From contig NC_079484.1 of NCBI RefSeq assembly GCF_026230105.1, positions 5,471,805 to 5,535,804 on the forward strand: a stretch of DNA of 64,000 nucleotides. Reading direction: 5' to 3'. The notes under the pieces were generated by a model that saw only the letters and a list, made by a program, of their open reading frames with translations, made no database searches and was not told the DNA's origin. The position numbers and the translations under genes were made by a program. This document shows positions 46,151-57,670 of the stretch, piece by piece. This DNA comes from Diorhabda sublineata (taxonomy: Eukaryota; Arthropoda; Insecta; Coleoptera; Chrysomelidae). Positions within the stretch are counted from its first letter, which is position 1; each line of letters opens with the position of its first letter.

Positions 46151-46196
46151 CTGTCTGACACGCGTTTCGATTACTAAGGTATCATCTTCGGAGATT
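46151..46196 (-). ncRNA. Degenerate hammerhead-ribozyme-like motif, copy 2
   Basis: The minus strand reads CCGAAGA (consensus CUGAnGA with U to C), a weakened stem II (GATACC-TTA-GTAATC, two mismatches), GAAAC, the GCGT loop, GTC, then AGACAG. It has the same layout and flanking words (CACAATTAAACTGTCTGAC) as the copy at 30155-30201. The altered core and stem suggest it is not catalytic. Confidence 0.5.
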
Positions 46197-46339
46197 AGAA
46201 GTAAATTAAAAGTTGTAAACACCAGATATATGGCTCAGAAACGAGCTTTCTTTTTTGACGTTTCTCACTTAGTTTTGGAGATTAAGTTAAAAAGTTTCAT
46301 AATCAGTATAGTCTAAGAACCTCAAATCATGATTCGTAT

Positions 46340-47240
46340 ATCTACAAAGTAAGTTTCGTTTGGTACAAACAACTATTTTTCTACAAATCTTTCGATATTT
46401 TGTAGGCACTCGTCATAGCGTGGCACATGGGTTTGTATGCCTTCTCCATAGAAGCTTCCCGCCTGTTTTCAATGTGGTGATATATTCTTTCAGCTCGTCA
46501 TCATCATTAAAGTGTAGATAGAGAGTTGTTTTTAGAGAGAAAAGTCACTAGAAGCGAGGACCAGGCTGTACGGAGGAGATAAGAACTTTTGACAGTAATC
46601 CTTGCCTGAACACACTGTTTACACCAACACTTTATGACACGCGTTTCGATAATCAAGTTATCGTCTTCAATTCCAAGTTAATAATCCTTGTCGCTTGTTG
46701 TGTATTGCACAGCGCAACGGTTTTAATGGTCTCGCAGTAAACATGTGCCTTCATTGTTTGGCATCTTGTTGCATGATTAATTGCCAAAATGAATTTTCGA
46801 GATATCAAGATTTGCTATTTAAAATTCGTTTGAGACCATGTGTACCTGCGTTCCATTGATTGCCCTTCAGGGGTGTCTCAAGATATCCCTGAGATGTTTT
46901 ATCCCCCGTGACTATCCTGAAGAAAAATCAACACCGTCTTCATTGTAGCGTGTCAAAACCTGAAGTTTAGTACGAAGTTTGTATACCCAACGTGAGCAGT
47001 TACCGAAATTTCAACTTTTCACTAACAATGAATTAGAGTTCCTGAAAATCGCAGGAATTCCATAATTCCTGCAATAGTAGTTGTCCTACGTGCACTTGAT
47101 CACGTTCTTCATTAAAGAGTGTGATCCATCTTCTAATCATTAAATCACTTATTTTGTCCGCAAACCTCGCAGGATTTCCGATGAATCTCATTCGGTTTAA
47201 CTATATTTGAAAAACGAATTACAGATCTGATTTCACAAGG
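46340..47240 (-). pseudogene. Decayed mariner (SETMAR-like lineage) transposase, interrupted
   Basis: On the minus strand: FADKISDLMIRRWITLFNEE near 47100-47160, from the N-terminal domain. Then IVTGDKTSQGYLETPLKG near 46860-46920 carries the first catalytic block (family 'xVTGDETWVxxxxPETKxQSMEW'), followed by IMQQDAKQ-like codons. After the interruption, FNDDDELKEYITTLKTGGK (46475-46530, family 'FxxDxELKExVxxWLxxQAA') and a degraded 'FYxEGIxKLVxRYDKCLxxxGxYVEK' tail near 46360-46460 are seen. Many stops and frameshifts are present. Between the halves, at 46612-46672, lies the third hammerhead-like motif with its ACTGTTTACACC flank. The mariner probably received a later insertion, although a shared deletion cannot be excluded. 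Confidence 0.78.
46612..46672 (-). ncRNA. Hammerhead-ribozyme-like motif, copy 3, inside a mariner relic
   Basis: The minus strand reads TTGAAGA (consensus CUGAnGA with C to U), stem II CGATAA-CTTGA-TTATCG, GAAAC, GCGT, GTC, then ATAAAG. Stem II is good but stem I is mostly lost. The flank ACTGTTTACACCAACAC at 46612-46630 matches the flank of copy 1 at 30115-30131. Probably inactive. Confidence 0.48.
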
Positions 47241-47259
47241 CTCGGAACGGCGATCGGAG

Positions 47260-48040
47260 TGCTGCCACTGGTAGAAATAAAAACTTACATTGGGGATGTA
47301 CCTCGTATTGTTATAGTCAATTTTGAACTTGTGTACTTTTGTAGTAAAAATTGTATTGAAATAATAAGACAACGTAGACAAAAATAAATACAATGTTATT
47401 GAAATAAAATTACGAAAGGAAACAAATACTTTTTGAGAAGCACGACTATATCACTGAAAAATTAAATATTTATAATCTCAAAGCGTATGTAAAAAAGCCT
47501 TTTGTCATAATATTTATTATGATTATCAAGTGCATGGATGTTATTAACACTGACACAGTCAGTAGTGATAAACAAAGACAGGATATCCCTCGTAATAATC
47601 TATTCAAGTGAAATCTATAAATAATAAAAAAACACGATTCTATTGAAAATTTTCACGCCGATGTACAGTTATAACATGATATACTCTAAATAAAACAAAA
47701 GTGTTTGACTTTCCAATTGCAGGTTTGGTTTAAGCACTTGTGGTCATTTAAATCCATTCCTTTATTAGTTTAGTACGTTTGGACTCAATTTTGCACTAAT
47801 TTGAGCGATCAGATTCAATTTAAACTTTTCACACTTGTAAAATACTGCAGTAGATCGAATATTTGTCAAGATTCATAATTTTATTTGGAATATTACGAAA
47901 GCGAGCAGTCGCAGACTCACAAAATCGAAATGCAACCATCAACAGATGACATTTTTGAACTAAATCTGTGTTTCGGTATAAAGCTAGTAAAAAATTATAA
48001 CTAGAGATATCGATATAACCATTTTGAGTCAGTATATTAT
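47260..48040. other. AT-rich DNA, no gene recognised
   Basis: No motif, repeat or RNA gene was recognised. Confidence 0.38.
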
Positions 48041-48047
48041 TGCTGAC

Positions 48048-48200
48048 AGCAGGGGGTTGCGAAGCCCCCTCATTTTTGTTTAATTAGAAGATGAAGTTTG
48101 AGGTTATGTCGAGAATAAATCAGTAGTAAGCAGTATAAATTGCGAACGTATCAAGGAGTTCCAAGCGCCCTCTGGAAGGAACTGCGAGACCCACCGTAAA
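48048..48200. other. GC-rich hairpin and adjoining block
   Basis: At 48051-48070 the sequence AGGGGGTTGCGAAGCCCCCT forms a strong short hairpin followed by a T-rich run. Further on, 48158-48186 is GC-rich and contains GCGCCCTCTGGAAGGAACTG. The structure looks like a terminal hairpin of a mobile element, but no CTRR end or partner copy was found. Confidence 0.45.
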
Positions 48201-48297
48201 GGAGTGTATATTAGTAATAACTACATAGTACTTATGGATTGTTAACATTATAGTTGTTAGAGGTTTTTAATGAAATACGGAATAATAATAATTATCT

Positions 48298-48330
48298 AGC
48301 CTAACCTAACCTAACCCAACTTAACCTAAC
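48298..48330 (-). repeat. Interstitial CCTAA telomere-like repeat
   Basis: About six CCTAA-type units with two substitutions, equal to TTAGG on the minus strand. Its orientation is opposite to the run at 37214-37241. Confidence 0.72.
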
Positions 48331-48339
48331 TTTTTCAAC

Positions 48340-50100
48340 TGTAAGAAGAACAAACGATGACTGAAAATACCTCGGCATAGTGTTTTAGTAACATCGTGTC
48401 AAAATTTCGGGCTGAACAGTGTTTTTAAAAAAGGCCAGTTAGTTAAATTTGTAAAATAACATATCAAACTGAAGTGAAGCTGGGCATTATAACCTTAATA
48501 GTATTTTTGCGAACATTCAATTGATTAAGACATAATCCAACTCTTAAATGATTAATGGCAACATTGGACACGCCATACAAGACACAAAATGGCGTCTTAA
48601 ACGACTTACGTTCCGATTAAGATAAAGCTGAAAAACGTAAATTTTTAAAAATTAATTTCTCAAAAGCTATTTATCTCCGCAATTTGAAATTTCGTATATA
48701 AACTCCTTAACTCATGGACTATTTGTCATAAAAATAAGAACATCCAATTCGACGGTCCATAATCTGTTTTTCAGTTGTTTTAAATACCTTTTTAGTAAAC
48801 AAATAAATGATGCATCAGGCACGTGGCGAATGTTTGAGGTCACAATAACAATATGTGAAACAGAAAAAAATATATTCAGTAGCTTCTCCTTAGAATGGAT
48901 GCGGAAATACTTTAGCAAGTACACCAAATATCACTAAGCACTCATCGGTGTTTGGTTAGAACAACATTGAAGCAGATGACGTGGTGTGATCCAAAATATT
49001 AACTACTGATTTATAAAATTTAAATACGGTCGTTTAAACACCATTACGTGGTGGCTTCTCTATCAAAAAATGTTGTTTTGGTAGTGACACACGCCACTAC
49101 CAAAACTATCACGTCTAGTTACAAAGACAAAATGGCAGTCAGCTAAGTGAACATATAAAAAAGGGAACAGTTAGAAATATTTATATATAAATAGACAAAT
49201 CTTACTTTCTAAGGATTATAATGCAAGAATTATATATTATCTTGATACGCAGTGATTGATATTTCATTCCAAACTGGTATATTACCAGTTGATATGTACC
49301 AAATGGTGAATTTACTCAAATTTAATAACCTAGTTTGTCCGATATTAGAAACTATCAAATATTACGATCATACGAACATCAGTGGAGATTCAGTTTATCA
49401 TAACCTTCAAAATGGAGGTGGATGCCATCAGGACGCTTTTTATAAAACGCATATGATTACATAATATTCATAATTTATTACATTCTTTTTATTAAAAGCA
49501 GATTCTTGGACAAAAGTGGAAATTTACATAATTTGATTCATGTATTCGGAATGTAGCACTTTCGTTACAATGTGTTTATGTAATAACATGATCCATTTAC
49601 TTGGATGTCATTGACACGAATCAGATGTAGCTTAAATGTGCTTGTAATATTCTTATTGCAACTTGAAGTGAACAAATGATCCATCCGATCGTTATAAATA
49701 TACAATTTTAAGAATATGGATGACTAAATTATTATTCTTCTGAAAACGGTAAATCAAACAATATTCATGTTCCTATTTTTGTGATATGTAATATTATAAG
49801 TTAATAGTTTTTATCATTTTAAATCACTAAATTGAGAACAGTTACAAATGGTTTTTTTTAATACTTTTTACTAACTATTCAAAAGCGTTTTTCAATATCA
49901 ATTTCTAAAGTGATCTTATGAGCATTTTGAATGTAAAAATAATTTCAAGAAATTAAACTTTTGTATGAAAATTGGTACCTCTGTTCCAAAAGCAGGAAAC
50001 AACCATTGATTCTCGTGTTCGACTAAAGTAAACAATAGTTAGAAAAAAGGTAAAGAAAACCCAAAATGTGATTCATGTGATGTTACTATAACCGATACGA
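48340..50100. other. AT-rich DNA with one perfect hairpin, no gene recognised
   Basis: Frames at 48712-48927 (minus, 71 codons) and 49252-49464 (plus, 70 codons) have no recognisable domain. A 12-bp perfect stem, GTTTTGGTAGTG with its complement and an 8-nt loop, lies at 49075-49106. Confidence 0.42.
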
Positions 50101-50109
50101 ATAATGGGG

Positions 50110-50637
50110 CATGAATGTGATTTGCAAATTTACTCGCTTTTCATAGATTTCCGAAAATCTTACGATACTAGAAAACAGAAATTGTTTGTATAGCGTTATA
50201 AACGATATTAGTATTCCAAAAAAGCTTGCAAGTCTTACAAAAATGACACTGGAACAGACTAAAACAAAGATAAAGACAAACCAAAGAATATCAAAGTGTT
50301 ACCAGATCAATACAGGATTGAAACAGGAAGATCCGTTATCCATTACGCTGCTCAATATAGTATTAGTATAAAGAGTACTTCAACTCGGTTTAAAAAGAAC
50401 ACGGGTACTAAAAAAACAAGTACAACACAACTACTTGATACTTAGACAATATAGTAATAATTTCAACATCGAAAAATGTGGTTAAGGAAATTTGCAGAAC
50501 ATAGAAATAGCAGAGACAGTGAATCTACGAACCAATGAAGATACATCGAAGTTTATGATAATGACAACACCACAAAGGAAAAGATCATTGAGAAGTTTTT
50601 CAATACAACTGAATGAAAAAAAAGTATAAGCTTAGAA
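50110..50637 (+). pseudogene. LINE reverse transcriptase relic, upstream part
   Basis: Reads FLIDFRKSYDT near 50135-50170 (RT motif with the first catalytic aspartate, 'xFIDFxKAYDxxxR'), then IPKKLASLTKMTLEQTKTKI (50210-50270) and INTGLKQEDPLSITLLNIVL (50305-50365; family 'INTGLKQGDGLSPxLFNIAL'). The YxDD box should follow but the frame decays. It is the upstream part of the same relic as 51382-51730; a terminal-inverted-repeat element separates the two. The family differs from the 18-kb LINE. Confidence 0.82.
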
Positions 50638-50643
50638 CAAGTT

Positions 50644-51381
50644 ATTTTATACTTTCGCGGCTCTAAAAAATTGAAAAATCATCCGATTTCGATGAATCTT
50701 TTTTAAAATCTTTGTTTTTACGGCGGATATATGAAAAAAAATATGAGAAATATCTCACCTGAGGATTTTATATTATTTTTATGTGATTATAGATGCACCT
50801 CTTCGCATATAATCGTTCACAACTTTTTTTACAAAGCAGTTCATATATTTGTTTTGTTAATCTACACAAAAAACGAAAATTTTGGAAAAAAAAAATTGAA
50901 AAACGTTCGTTTATTCACTTTTTATCTTTAGCAATCAACCTTAGTAAGATACCAGTTTTTTAATGGTGAAAATTTTCAATTTTTCAAAGTTAATTTTTAA
51001 TATTGTACACTTGATTATAATAAGTGATTTTAGGAATGTTTTTGTTCCAGTAACTTTAATGATTACTTAATAAAAAAGGTACAAACGATTATATCTAGGA
51101 AAAAGTAAATTTTTAGAGAGATTTTTATTATTTTAAAATGTAAAATGTAAAAACATTTTTGTATAACTCAATTATTTATAAAAAAGTTATTAACAATTAG
51201 TGCATTTTCTTGGACATTTAAGCCCTACAACCAATATGTGTTTTCATCTTTTTTATTTCTATATTTTTTTCGTAAATCCGCCATAAAAACGAAAATTTTA
51301 AAAAAAACTTCATGGAAATCGATGATTTTTCGATTTTCTAGAGCCCAAAAACGAGGGGACCGTGAAAGTATAAAATGATCC
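50644..51381. mobile_element. Non-autonomous element with about 110-bp terminal inverted repeats, nested in a LINE
   Basis: The left arm begins ATTTTATACTTTCGCGG (50644-50660) and continues through ATTGAAAAATCATCC..TTTTTACGGCGGAT to about 50750. The right arm, ending GAAAGTATAAAAT at 51376, is its imperfect reverse complement from about 51258, with a roughly 13-nt insertion. The direct repeat CAAGTTAT at 50638-50645 and 51382-51389 suggests an 8-bp target duplication. Joining the outside sequences restores reverse-transcriptase order, with the thumb motif YLGVVIKDDGDV starting right after the right boundary. The inner 500 bp are AT-rich with no transposase domain; the 66-codon frame at 50731-50931 is not recognisable. 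Superfamily unknown; an 8-bp duplication would fit hAT-like elements. Confidence 0.75.
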
Positions 51382-51730
51382 CAAGTTATGTATATCTTGG
51401 GGTAGTTATCAAGGACGACGGTGACGTCATTAAAAACTGAGATAATCTAAATAAAACACGTCAGTGCATGTCACAGACATTTTGAAAAAATCGCGATAAT
51501 GAATGGTGAGAAAATAGCGTAGAGTATGAATAATTTTTTATTTTTGCTAGCAAACTACCACTGAATGAGTTTAATGAAGAAGTGAGTGAGTTGCAATCCT
51601 TTGAATTCGACAGGCAACGACAATAATGTAGTACTATTAATCAAAACAAGACAAGAGCCAGATCGCATCGGAAAATGGAGATAACCCTAGTCTTCTTCTA
51701 GTTAAATTACGTAAACTCAAAAGATAATGT
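51382..51730 (+). pseudogene. LINE relic, downstream part after the nested element
   Basis: Reads YVYLGVVIKDDGDVI (51388-51432), the 'FxYLGxxITxDG' thumb motif of LINE reverse transcriptases, then a degraded 'INxRIxKxxxAxxxLxxxL' segment to about 51540 and little after. It is on the same strand and in the same domain order as 50110-50637. Confidence 0.72.
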
Positions 51731-51739
51731 GGTGGTTAT

Positions 51740-53810
51740 TAACCCCGAAGGTCATAAAAAGCCAATATGAACCAAGTTGCACCAACGTGAGGACAAGGTT
51801 AAACATTTAGAAGTTTGTTTAGGAATTCCTGTTAGTAAACAATCTGTATTATTAAGCATTACAGCAAAAATATTGCAGTTTACCCATCACACCAAATATC
51901 CTACCTAATAATCTAAAAGGAGAATTATGTTTTATGTGATTTCCGAACCAACCAAATTAAATAAGTTAGTTTCCACCGAAAATATATGTAAAAAGTCTAC
52001 TATAAGAATTTTTTGGTATGGTTGTTGTGTCAATGAGACGGAGATTCGATAGCTTTTCCTCTTTATCTAATTATTTCATTCTTGTTAGAAATATTTTCAT
52101 CAACATCTATTACTCCAAAAAGATTAGAACGAAATGTATATTTGTTTAAACTTGCTAGTCGATTCTAAAATGAATAAACTAATGAACGAATGAAATATTA
52201 AAACATTTATAAATATTTCAGTTGTTTAAAAATACATTCCTATCTGTTTTCTTTTCATCGTTTAATAAAAAATCTTTGTGTTTATCCACTACACGAAAAG
52301 AATTTTAAATCGTGTTCCATAGTTATTCACAACCGATCGTGCATTTTAACTGCAAAGTGTGAAAAACATCGACAATCAAGGATAAAAACGTAATGATTTT
52401 CTAAGTAAATGGTTACCAGACAATGAGGCATCGATCATTCGGATTTAAAATGCTGATGGTGATGAAGCTCAATCATGATGAAATTTCATCAGTTCATATC
52501 CCCGTTTAATGAAAAACTGTTCAATAAAAATAAGAAAATATGTGAGAGACTTTATATTTATAAATCATCTAGTAAGATAATAGAAATAATCTTCTAAGGA
52601 ATAAGTTAAATTTTTGGTTTTATCGATAATAAAAGCTCTGCAAATTCATGAAAATTAATATGGCTTCACAAGAAATGAAATAATTTCAATAATTTAAATA
52701 TAAATTGAAATAAACACCTAACGCATTTTAAGATGAGGAATCATAAAGAAAACTATAAAACTTATACTATTATAATCTAAGAATCTAATGAATTGATGGG
52801 CATAACAGAAGCAGTGATTTTCCAACTTTATACCAAGAATGCAATAACATTTGAAACGCACCCAAAGAATTAATAATGCGTTTGGTCCTTAGTTAGTATC
52901 CTTCGGTTTGAGGAACAAAAATTTGTTTGATTAAATAATATCATAAATTATTGGAAAATGTTTTTTTTTAATTAAGTATTAAATGTATTTTTGGCAATCA
53001 GAAATTTGTCACCCAAAAAAACAAATTTTTGACTGTAGTGCCGTAAGTACAAAGGGTTAACCACCTTTTAGGTATAAATCCATCTTTTCGAACCCCTCAA
53101 ATGTAAAGCTCATAAAGAAAAGATTTCGTATTCAGTTTATGCACATATTATACCAAGAGGTAGTTAACCCTTGGTACTTTTGAAGAAAACCATTCGATCT
53201 TAAACCAAGAATATATTCATCTGCGGTATACATAACTAGATATTTCATGAAAGAAACAGCCATAAGACAACGCACCAAGTCACCAGTTGATAACAAATCA
53301 ATTTATTGTTTATCATTTACACCAGATCTGGACTCCAGCATCTACTGAAGAAGTCATTGTTGTAACAAAGGCCATCTTTGATGCTAATTTGCCCTTTGGC
53401 AAATACAGGAATGAATGTCCAATAGCCACGCCGTAAATGCGCCTCACTAGATGATGGTAGTAGGGATTAGTACGGTCCCTAAGGAAGGTATACTTGACTA
53501 CTATTGTTAGTTATATTGAGTCTGTTAGATAGTGAAAAGCACCTCGTGGGTACCTACGTTCATCATTTACCGTACTAATTCACCAAGCGCATATTACCCT
53601 CATTGTTATCCGAATATTTTCTCATTTTAACTTCGTGCCTCTCGTACGTTTCTAGACATTCACTCCTGTATTTGCCAAACTGTATCTTTCTAGACAATTT
53701 GTTAAAAAAGGCTATTGACAAAATTGACAAAAAATCTGAGAGGACTAACGTTAGAACGTTAAACATTTTCATTGTCACTGATTTTTCTAATTTTGTTTCA
53801 AGTTCTCCGG
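51740..53810. other. AT-rich DNA, no gene recognised
   Basis: A GC-richer part at 53290-53560 did not give a known domain. Overlapping frames on opposite strands at 53575-53821 have no recognisable motif. Confidence 0.4.
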
Positions 53811-53819
53811 TTATCTCTT

Positions 53820-54190
53820 AGACCATTGGTACCCAAACTTTTTTGTTTCATAGACCACTTTCAAAATTTTGCTGGATTCGGTGGAGCCCCTGCAGCTACT
53901 TCACTACCAATTTCCAAATCTCCAAAAAAGTGAATATTAGTTCTATATATGGAAATTTGCGTTGTTGCAGAGTTTAAACAACGAATTAACAGTTTCAGAG
54001 AAAAAATTATCTGATAATCAAATCAAGTGAATCAATCGAAAAATTGATTCATCCAACTTTACTTTACTCTACAGTGAAGAATTGGATTCCCGTTTTTAAG
54101 AAAACTGTTCTAATATCTCTACTGGTTGACGTTAGTCCTGATAGATTTTTGTAACTTTCGTTTTGCTGAGAAGAATAAAATTAGTAGTCC
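53820..54190. mobile_element. Possible hAT-type terminus
   Basis: The left edge reads ACCATTGGTACCCAAACTTT, followed by TTTGTTTCATAGACCACTTTC and a GGTGGAGCCCC word. The form 'CAGTGGTTCCCAAxCTTTTT..xxxGxxCCxCxT' is typical of hAT element ends in animals. No right end or 8-bp target duplication was confirmed. Confidence 0.38.
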
Positions 54191-54404
54191 ATGTAACAGT
54201 ATTATCTTAAAGAAAACTGTCTCAATAGATGGAAATTGGTTTAGAAAATTTTTTTATGTATTATAAAGCTTGTGTATATATACAATGCGGTCCATATGAA
54301 TCGAATAAACTCTATTTAAGCGTTATTATGTAAGTACTATGTGAAAAAACCTGAAACACCTCCATTTGTATTCTTAAATTGATACAGTATGAAAATATTA
54401 TAAC

Positions 54405-54905
54405 CCTCCAGCACCCCCTCGAAAATTTCAAATAAGAAAGGGGGTCGTGTGGCACTTTATTGTAAAGGGATTTTAGTCTTATGTTGAGTAATATGAAGTT
54501 TTTTGAATTTTGTGCAATCATAACTGAAAAAATTAATTTTTAAGATGTATAATTTTTGTTGCTATTACTAAACTTTACATAGAATGAAAATAATAATATG
54601 GCATAATATTTAGATTGTAGTTTTCAATGTACTTTACAATTAAATTAAATGTTTAAAATAACCTTTACTTCTTGACAATAACCGAGGCGATTCTGTGTGG
54701 CCTCAAGGGTTATTTTGTTAATTTTCTTCGTTATCGTAACTTTTAAATCGACAATATTGTCTGGACTATTAAGATAGAGAGACATCGTCAATATTTTCTA
54801 TCTTAAAAATTAATTTTTTTAGTTATGATTGCACCAAATTTAAAAAAATAAAAATGCTTTTCCAACAAGATGCCACTCTTATTTAAAATTGGCGAGGGGG
54901 TGCTT
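54405..54905. mobile_element. Non-autonomous element with inverted terminal repeats
   Basis: A perfect 12-bp outer match, AGCACCCCCTCG (54410-54421) against its complement at 54893-54904, continues as an imperfect inverted repeat. The inner strong match is GCAATCATAACT.AAAAAATT (about 54515-54555) against 54798-54838. Between the arms, about 245 bp hold no coding motif; a CCTCAAGGGTTATT word lies at 54702-54715. The size and structure fit a miniature inverted-repeat transposon. Superfamily not assigned. Confidence 0.7.
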
Positions 54906-54909
54906 ATAA

Positions 54910-56140
54910 TTCAGATGGGGTGCTCGAACATTGTATGTAAAGCATGTAAAATATGATTTTATCTTTTGAATATTTAATAGCTATACTAAAAAAATATTAC
55001 AAAAGCCGGCCATTTAAAAATGTCATCACAGTCATTTGCTTTTAATACGAATAAAAATCATGTGACTTCGCTTTTACTTTTCTTGAGAAAATCAGAATAT
55101 TCATTGCGAACATCTGTACGTAGAGCCTACATGTACCTATTATAATATTTTATTGAAAGGTATGCTGAACTACTGTTTTCAGCTTGAGATGAAGAAACAA
55201 TATTGGCCACCTACACTTTCCGTGTATGCATATGACCTGAATTCGGATTCAACTGATTTATGTCGAAAAGAATGTTGAGTTTATGGCTCGAACCGTACAG
55301 TCAGATGTTGAAATGTTCTTTTAGATTGGTTTATAGTTATCTCGCTAATACTTCTGAGAACCGAGTAGTAGTTTTACAGTAACAGACAGAAGTTATGAGA
55401 GAAAAAATGTTGATAGGTAAGGAATATTTTCTTAGAAATTTTAATGATGAAACGGAACTGGTATGTATCCACTAAAACCTCATAAAGAATAAAATCCTTA
55501 CTGTGAATGGAATGTTTTCATAATTTAAATATCGAGCAGTATGTCAGTAAGCTCTACTCCATAATTGACACTTTAATTGATACTCACGTGTCTAAGAATT
55601 CGTTTTTTTACAACAAATCTTTCGCATTCAATACAGATTTTTCTGAAAAAGAATCCTCATGACCATCTTGAACTTTTAAGTAATCATGCAAATTATAGAA
55701 TAACTTTACTCTAGTTTATGATAAGCACTTTTGAAAATCTGAACGAAATCATTTAAATTTCCACGTATCCAATGTATCGGTTAGGTTCTTTTTTTATAAA
55801 AATAATTTTCGGAACATTGAATTTGCTCAAAACAGATCGTCCTTTCACATATCTATATATCTATCTCAGACTACAATGGAAGTAAAAATTATTGAAGGAA
55901 AAATTGAGGCTACACCTAATAAATCAAAAAGTCTGATTCAATTTTTACTTGTTAAAGATGCATTGTGCTAAAAGGATATGTTGTGTTTACCTAAACGCTT
56001 GGAAAACACCCTTTACAGACGCTTTTTCGAGATAGAGTAAACTTCCGTTCAATTAGAAGTCTGGTTTGCTTTCGTGTGTTGGTTTTTCCTAAAACGTGTA
56101 CCAGGTATATCCGTTGCGTGCCGTAAGCACATTAAGAAGC
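54910..56140. other. AT-rich DNA, no gene recognised
   Basis: No motif, repeat or RNA gene was recognised. Confidence 0.38.
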
Positions 56141-56149
56141 TTGGAATTT

Positions 56150-56570
56150 CCACAGTATCGGTCAGTCAGGGGTGGTTATTGGGGAAGATGTTCGGGAAAT
56201 GTGTACCTGTATTAATTATTTTTAAATGTGGTCGCTACAAGTTCGTATAGATGACAGCGGGCGGTATGAAGCTGTTGTCCATATAGGAATTCACTAAAAC
56301 CTAGTCGATGTCATTAGTAAAGCAATTAAATATCTAGTCTTGAACCTTTTAACGTTTTAACGTCACTAGTTAAAATTTAAGGCCTGTTAATATATTTGAT
56401 GTTTGAATGTGTGCTTATTGGGCACTGATCGATGATGTGGTCTGCATTTTCTTCCTCCTACAAACATCAGCGACATACTGGATTGTCTGTAATGCCTATG
56501 CGACGGCGTCTTTGATTACGGTACGAATGCCAATCACCAGGTTAAGTTCGAGCATATTTAAATGTGTATT
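56150..56570 (-). pseudogene. LINE C-terminal relic, zinc-knuckle region after RNase H
   Basis: The minus strand reads GDWHSYRNQRRRRIGITDNP then VCRxCL-EEENADHIIDQCP (56410-56545). The pattern 'GH..FxxYLxRxGxxDxPxCxxCxxExExxxHxxxxCP' marks the C-terminus of LINEs that carry an RNase H domain (I-clade and relatives). It continues VKTLKGSRLDI and HRLGFSEFLYG near 56270-56360, typical of the very end of such proteins. The RT and RNase H cores are not present here. Frameshifted, inactive. Confidence 0.65.
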
Positions 56571-56579
56571 TCGGCTGTT

Positions 56580-57360
56580 TTATGCTAGCTTGTAATAGCT
56601 ATACATTTGACTTCAGTAAAAATGAGCTCTGATGACAATATAAAGGTTGAAGAATAAACATTGACGTACAAGGTACATTTACAATAATAATAGACTTACT
56701 ATTGATGTCAAACATATTTGATTTCTAGCTTTCTTCTTATTAAAATTTTTGAATTTTCCTCAAATTAATCATTAAAACTATTAGTAGAAGATTGTTTTAT
56801 TGTAAGATGAACTTGAAATTTGTCTATTAGAAAATGAAACGTGAGAATGGAGGATTAGCATACGTTGTACAAGGTCTTTGACATTTCAATCTCGAGAAAA
56901 TACCATTAATACCATTTTAGTAGTTTTATGTCAAACAAACAACTCGAGTTCATCGATAGAAAACTGTTTTTATTATAATCCTAATATAGGTTTATTAACT
57001 GACGTTAAGTAGGTGTAAATTGGTAATTAATATTGAATATACTATCGCACAATTATTTTGAACTTTTAATGATCTGTAAGCTGACAAAAACACTTCGTGT
57101 TAATTAATAAAGAGGTAAATACAAATTAAACCAAAAGGGCATTGACCAGTATTGCGACATATCCGCATTTTAATTTTGTAGAGTGGTCAATTCCATAATT
57201 TTTACACTATTAATCAAATTTCTTTTTAAAATAAAATAAGATTCTATATAGAATTCATAACAAAGAAAATAGTAATTTTTTGAATATTAGATTAGATTAG
57301 ATGAGCCAGTGCTTGAGGTCGTGAGTTTATCTCGCTAACACTTTGACCTTTTGATCTATT
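56580..57360. other. AT-rich DNA, no gene recognised
   Basis: No motif or repeat was recognised between the two antisense LINE fragments. A short ATTAGATTAGATGAG run lies near 57288-57303. Confidence 0.38.
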
Positions 57361-57369
57361 GTGTATCCC

Positions 57370-57670
57370 GGACTTTTAACCAGTCAAGTAGTAGCAACGT
57401 GAGCTATCTGTGTTGTGGGTATGGCTCACCATTTCTGGCTTTAAGAAGCTTGAATGTAAGTATCTTGTTCTTTGTTTATGGATTGCTCCGTACTCACAAA
57501 GGAGGTGTTCGTCGGTTTCTCTTGGTTCTTTACAGAAGCGAACTTTAGATAGTTTCTCCGATGTTCTTCAGGTAGTACCTCACCGGGCAATGTCCAGTAA
57601 ACATACCACTAACTCTCCTCAGCTCATCTTTATTCATGGTCCATTCCAGACCAGCTGTTAGAAACGCAAA
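57370..57670 (-). pseudogene. LINE C-terminal relic, zinc-knuckle region, second fragment
   Basis: On the minus strand: KDELRRVSGMFTGHCPVRYY then LKNIGET (57565-57630); with one frameshift, RFCKEPRETDEHLLCEYGAI (57490-57545) and SSFLKPEMVSHTHNTDSS (57400-57450). This matches 'LRxLxGxxTGHCxLRxHLxxxGLxxxxxCRFCxExxETxEHLLCxCPAL'. The family differs in sequence from 56150-56570 and retains TGHC and EHLLC well. It is not attached to its reverse transcriptase. Confidence 0.78.
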
